A DNA stretch of 8,435 nucleotides from Flavobacteriaceae bacterium (lineage in GTDB: Bacteria; Bacteroidota; Bacteroidia; Flavobacteriales; Flavobacteriaceae). The notes under the pieces were generated by a model. The model had not been told where the DNA came from. It ran no database searches and worked only from the letters and a program-made list of their open reading frames with translations. This document shows, piece after piece, positions 7,589 through 8,435 of the stretch. Within the stretch, counting starts at the first letter, position 1. The number at the start of each line of letters is the position of its first letter. Made by a program: the position numbers and the translations under genes. The DNA lies in NCBI GenBank assembly GCA_016763715.1, contig JAESTG010000096.1, forward strand, positions 1-8,435. The letters run 5' to 3'.

Positions 7589-7612
7589 ACGATAGAAATC
7601 GACCGTTTGGAT

Positions 7613-7639
7613 ACAGCAGCACCTATTTTAGGCTGCTGT
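7613..7639. repeat. 8-bp inverted repeat overlapping the end of the AraC-type gene
   Basis: ACAGCAGC (7613-7620) and GCTGCTGT (7632-7639) are perfect complements around an 11-nt loop. The stop codon of the AraC-type gene (7628-7630, - strand) lies in the loop. On the + strand the stem is followed by seven T (7643-7649), like a terminator, yet no + strand gene leads into it. On the - strand no U-run follows. It may act as a 3'-end stabiliser or a weak terminator; the right arm is also coding sequence for the final Thr-Ala-Ala. Confidence 0.4.
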
Positions 7640-8435
7640 GTGTTTTTTTATATAATTACTGGGAGCATCCTTCATGGTTTGTTTAAATGCTTTGTTAAAA
7701 GTAGATTTAGAATTAAATCCAACATCCATAGAAAGAGCAAGTATGGTATGATTTAGGTGTTCCTGATTGGCAATCTTCTCAACAAATTCTTCAATGCGAT
7801 AACCATTTATAAAGTCATAAAAAGTAATATTATACATGTTATTGAGTACCCATGAAATATTATTGGTTGAAGTCTGAAGTTCTTTGGCTACGTCCGCTAA
7901 AGTAAGGTCATTCAGTAAATACAATTGTTCATTTTGCATCATACTATCCAACTTGTCCTTTAACAATTCAGATTCTCCTTTCGAAATTCGTTTTTTGTTT
8001 TCGTTGATTTTTCTATCAAGTGAAATTCGGAACAGCTCCGGTTGTTTCAAACTATAATATCCTATTATATAGATAAACACTGGAATGGCAATCCATAATA
8101 CATCGTATCCAATAATTTGGATATATCTATTGAGCCACATAGAATTTATATAACTAAAGACCCAAACCATGATAATAAACAAAATTGTGCACAAGAAATA
8201 GGTAAGGAATGTTATTGGGTTTTGGACAAATGAAAAGACCGCTTTCCCTTCCTTTTTAAAGATCCTTACTATTTGAAAAGAACATATCAAATAATAGAAA
8301 TTTGAAAGTATTCCTGCAATTAGCCACACATGGAACAATAAATTAAGTTCTCCTTGTTGATAGACCAAGTAGTAGTTTGATGGTGAATACGAAACAACAT
8401 ATACGCCAGCAACAATTGAAAAAAATAAAGCGGGA
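7628..8435 (-). CDS. AraC-family transcriptional regulator with N-terminal membrane domain, 5'-truncated by the window edge
   Basis: The frame runs from the right edge to the TAA at 7628-7630, with 268 visible residues. The TTG at 8366-8368 is not the start, because hydrophobic coding sequence (PALFFSIVAGVYVVSY) continues upstream to the edge. Visible membrane segments are at about 2-17 (cut), 32-53, 73-96 and 107-129, separated by short loops with Lys/Arg-rich stretches such as RIFKKEGK. A charged cytoplasmic linker follows at about 130-170. The C-terminal AraC-type DNA-binding domain (about 172-268) has two helix-turn-helix units: the first around LTLADVAKELQTS, the second around ALSMDVGFNSKSTFNKAFKQ, ending in the family-typical APSNYIKK. 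Full-length relatives of this architecture usually carry about six to eight membrane segments, so perhaps 100 residues are missing here. It presumably senses a membrane-linked or extracellular cue and controls nearby genes. The NHL/T9SS gene next downstream is an obvious candidate target or cotranscribed partner, but this is inference. Confidence 0.9.
   Translation of the reverse strand, partial: PALFFSIVAGVYVVSYSPSNYYLVYQQGELNLLFHVWLIAGILSNFYYLICSFQIVRIFKKEGKAVFSFVQNPITFLTYFLCTILFIIMVWVFSYINSMWLNRYIQIIGYDVLWIAIPVFIYIIGYYSLKQPELFRISLDRKINENKKRISKGESELLKDKLDSMMQNEQLYLLNDLTLADVAKELQTSTNNISWVLNNMYNITFYDFINGYRIEEFVEKIANQEHLNHTILALSMDVGFNSKSTFNKAFKQTMKDAPSNYIKKHTAA

Noticed and set aside
7590..7608. 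Short inverted repeats CGAT/ATCG and AAACG/CGTTT in the AraC-NHL gap
   Set aside because: Arms of only 4-5 bp are expected by chance in AT-rich DNA, and they do not align with the two stronger repeats nearby.
7202..7756. 184-codon open frame on the + strand
   Set aside because: It runs antisense across the end of the AraC-type gene, the intergenic hairpins and the start of the NHL gene; its translation shows no recognisable domain, and both overlapped genes are well supported.
8366..8368. TTG as the start of the AraC-type regulator
   Set aside because: In-frame hydrophobic coding sequence continues to the window edge, as expected for a multi-pass membrane domain.

Overview
The window looks like chromosomal DNA from a flavobacterium (Bacteroidota, probably Flavobacteriaceae). 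The evidence is AT-rich codon use, no Shine-Dalgarno sequences, TAnnTTTG-type promoter boxes, a C-terminal type IX secretion (T9SS) sorting domain, a TlpA-like periplasmic thioredoxin and a membrane-anchored AraC-type regulator. Genus and species cannot be told from the sequence.

Layout. Four genes run on the + strand: the 3' part of a transglutaminase-like protein (1-472), a class V PLP-dependent aminotransferase-fold enzyme (496-1647), the complete transcription-repair coupling factor Mfd (1677-5045) and a secreted TlpA-like thiol-disulfide protein (5108-6394). Two genes converge on them from the right on the - strand: a secreted NHL-repeat beta-propeller with a T9SS tag (6436-7548) and, upstream of it, an AraC-family regulator with an N-terminal membrane domain (7628 to the right edge). 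Both edge genes are cut by the window. Their frames stay open to the edge, so the TTG codons at 92 and 8368 are not their starts.

How the parts relate. The transglutaminase-like and aminotransferase genes are 23 nt apart and probably cotranscribed. mfd and the TlpA-like gene each have the same promoter-like box, TATATTTG, exactly 7 nt before the ATG, which suggests separate, possibly leaderless, transcription. The + and - gene sets meet in a 41-nt gap that holds an imperfect inverted repeat able to act as a two-way terminator. The AraC-type gene and the propeller gene are codirectional with a 79-nt gap. That gap holds two inverted repeats, one a nearly continuous 16-bp hairpin ending 2 nt before the propeller ATG.

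No stretch over 300 bases lacks a gene. I found no tRNA, rRNA, CRISPR array, insertion sequence or phage gene. I see no convincing new multi-gene system. The most unusual signals are the hairpin before the propeller gene and the paired leaderless-type promoters. The edge proteins and the aminotransferase have family-level assignments only.
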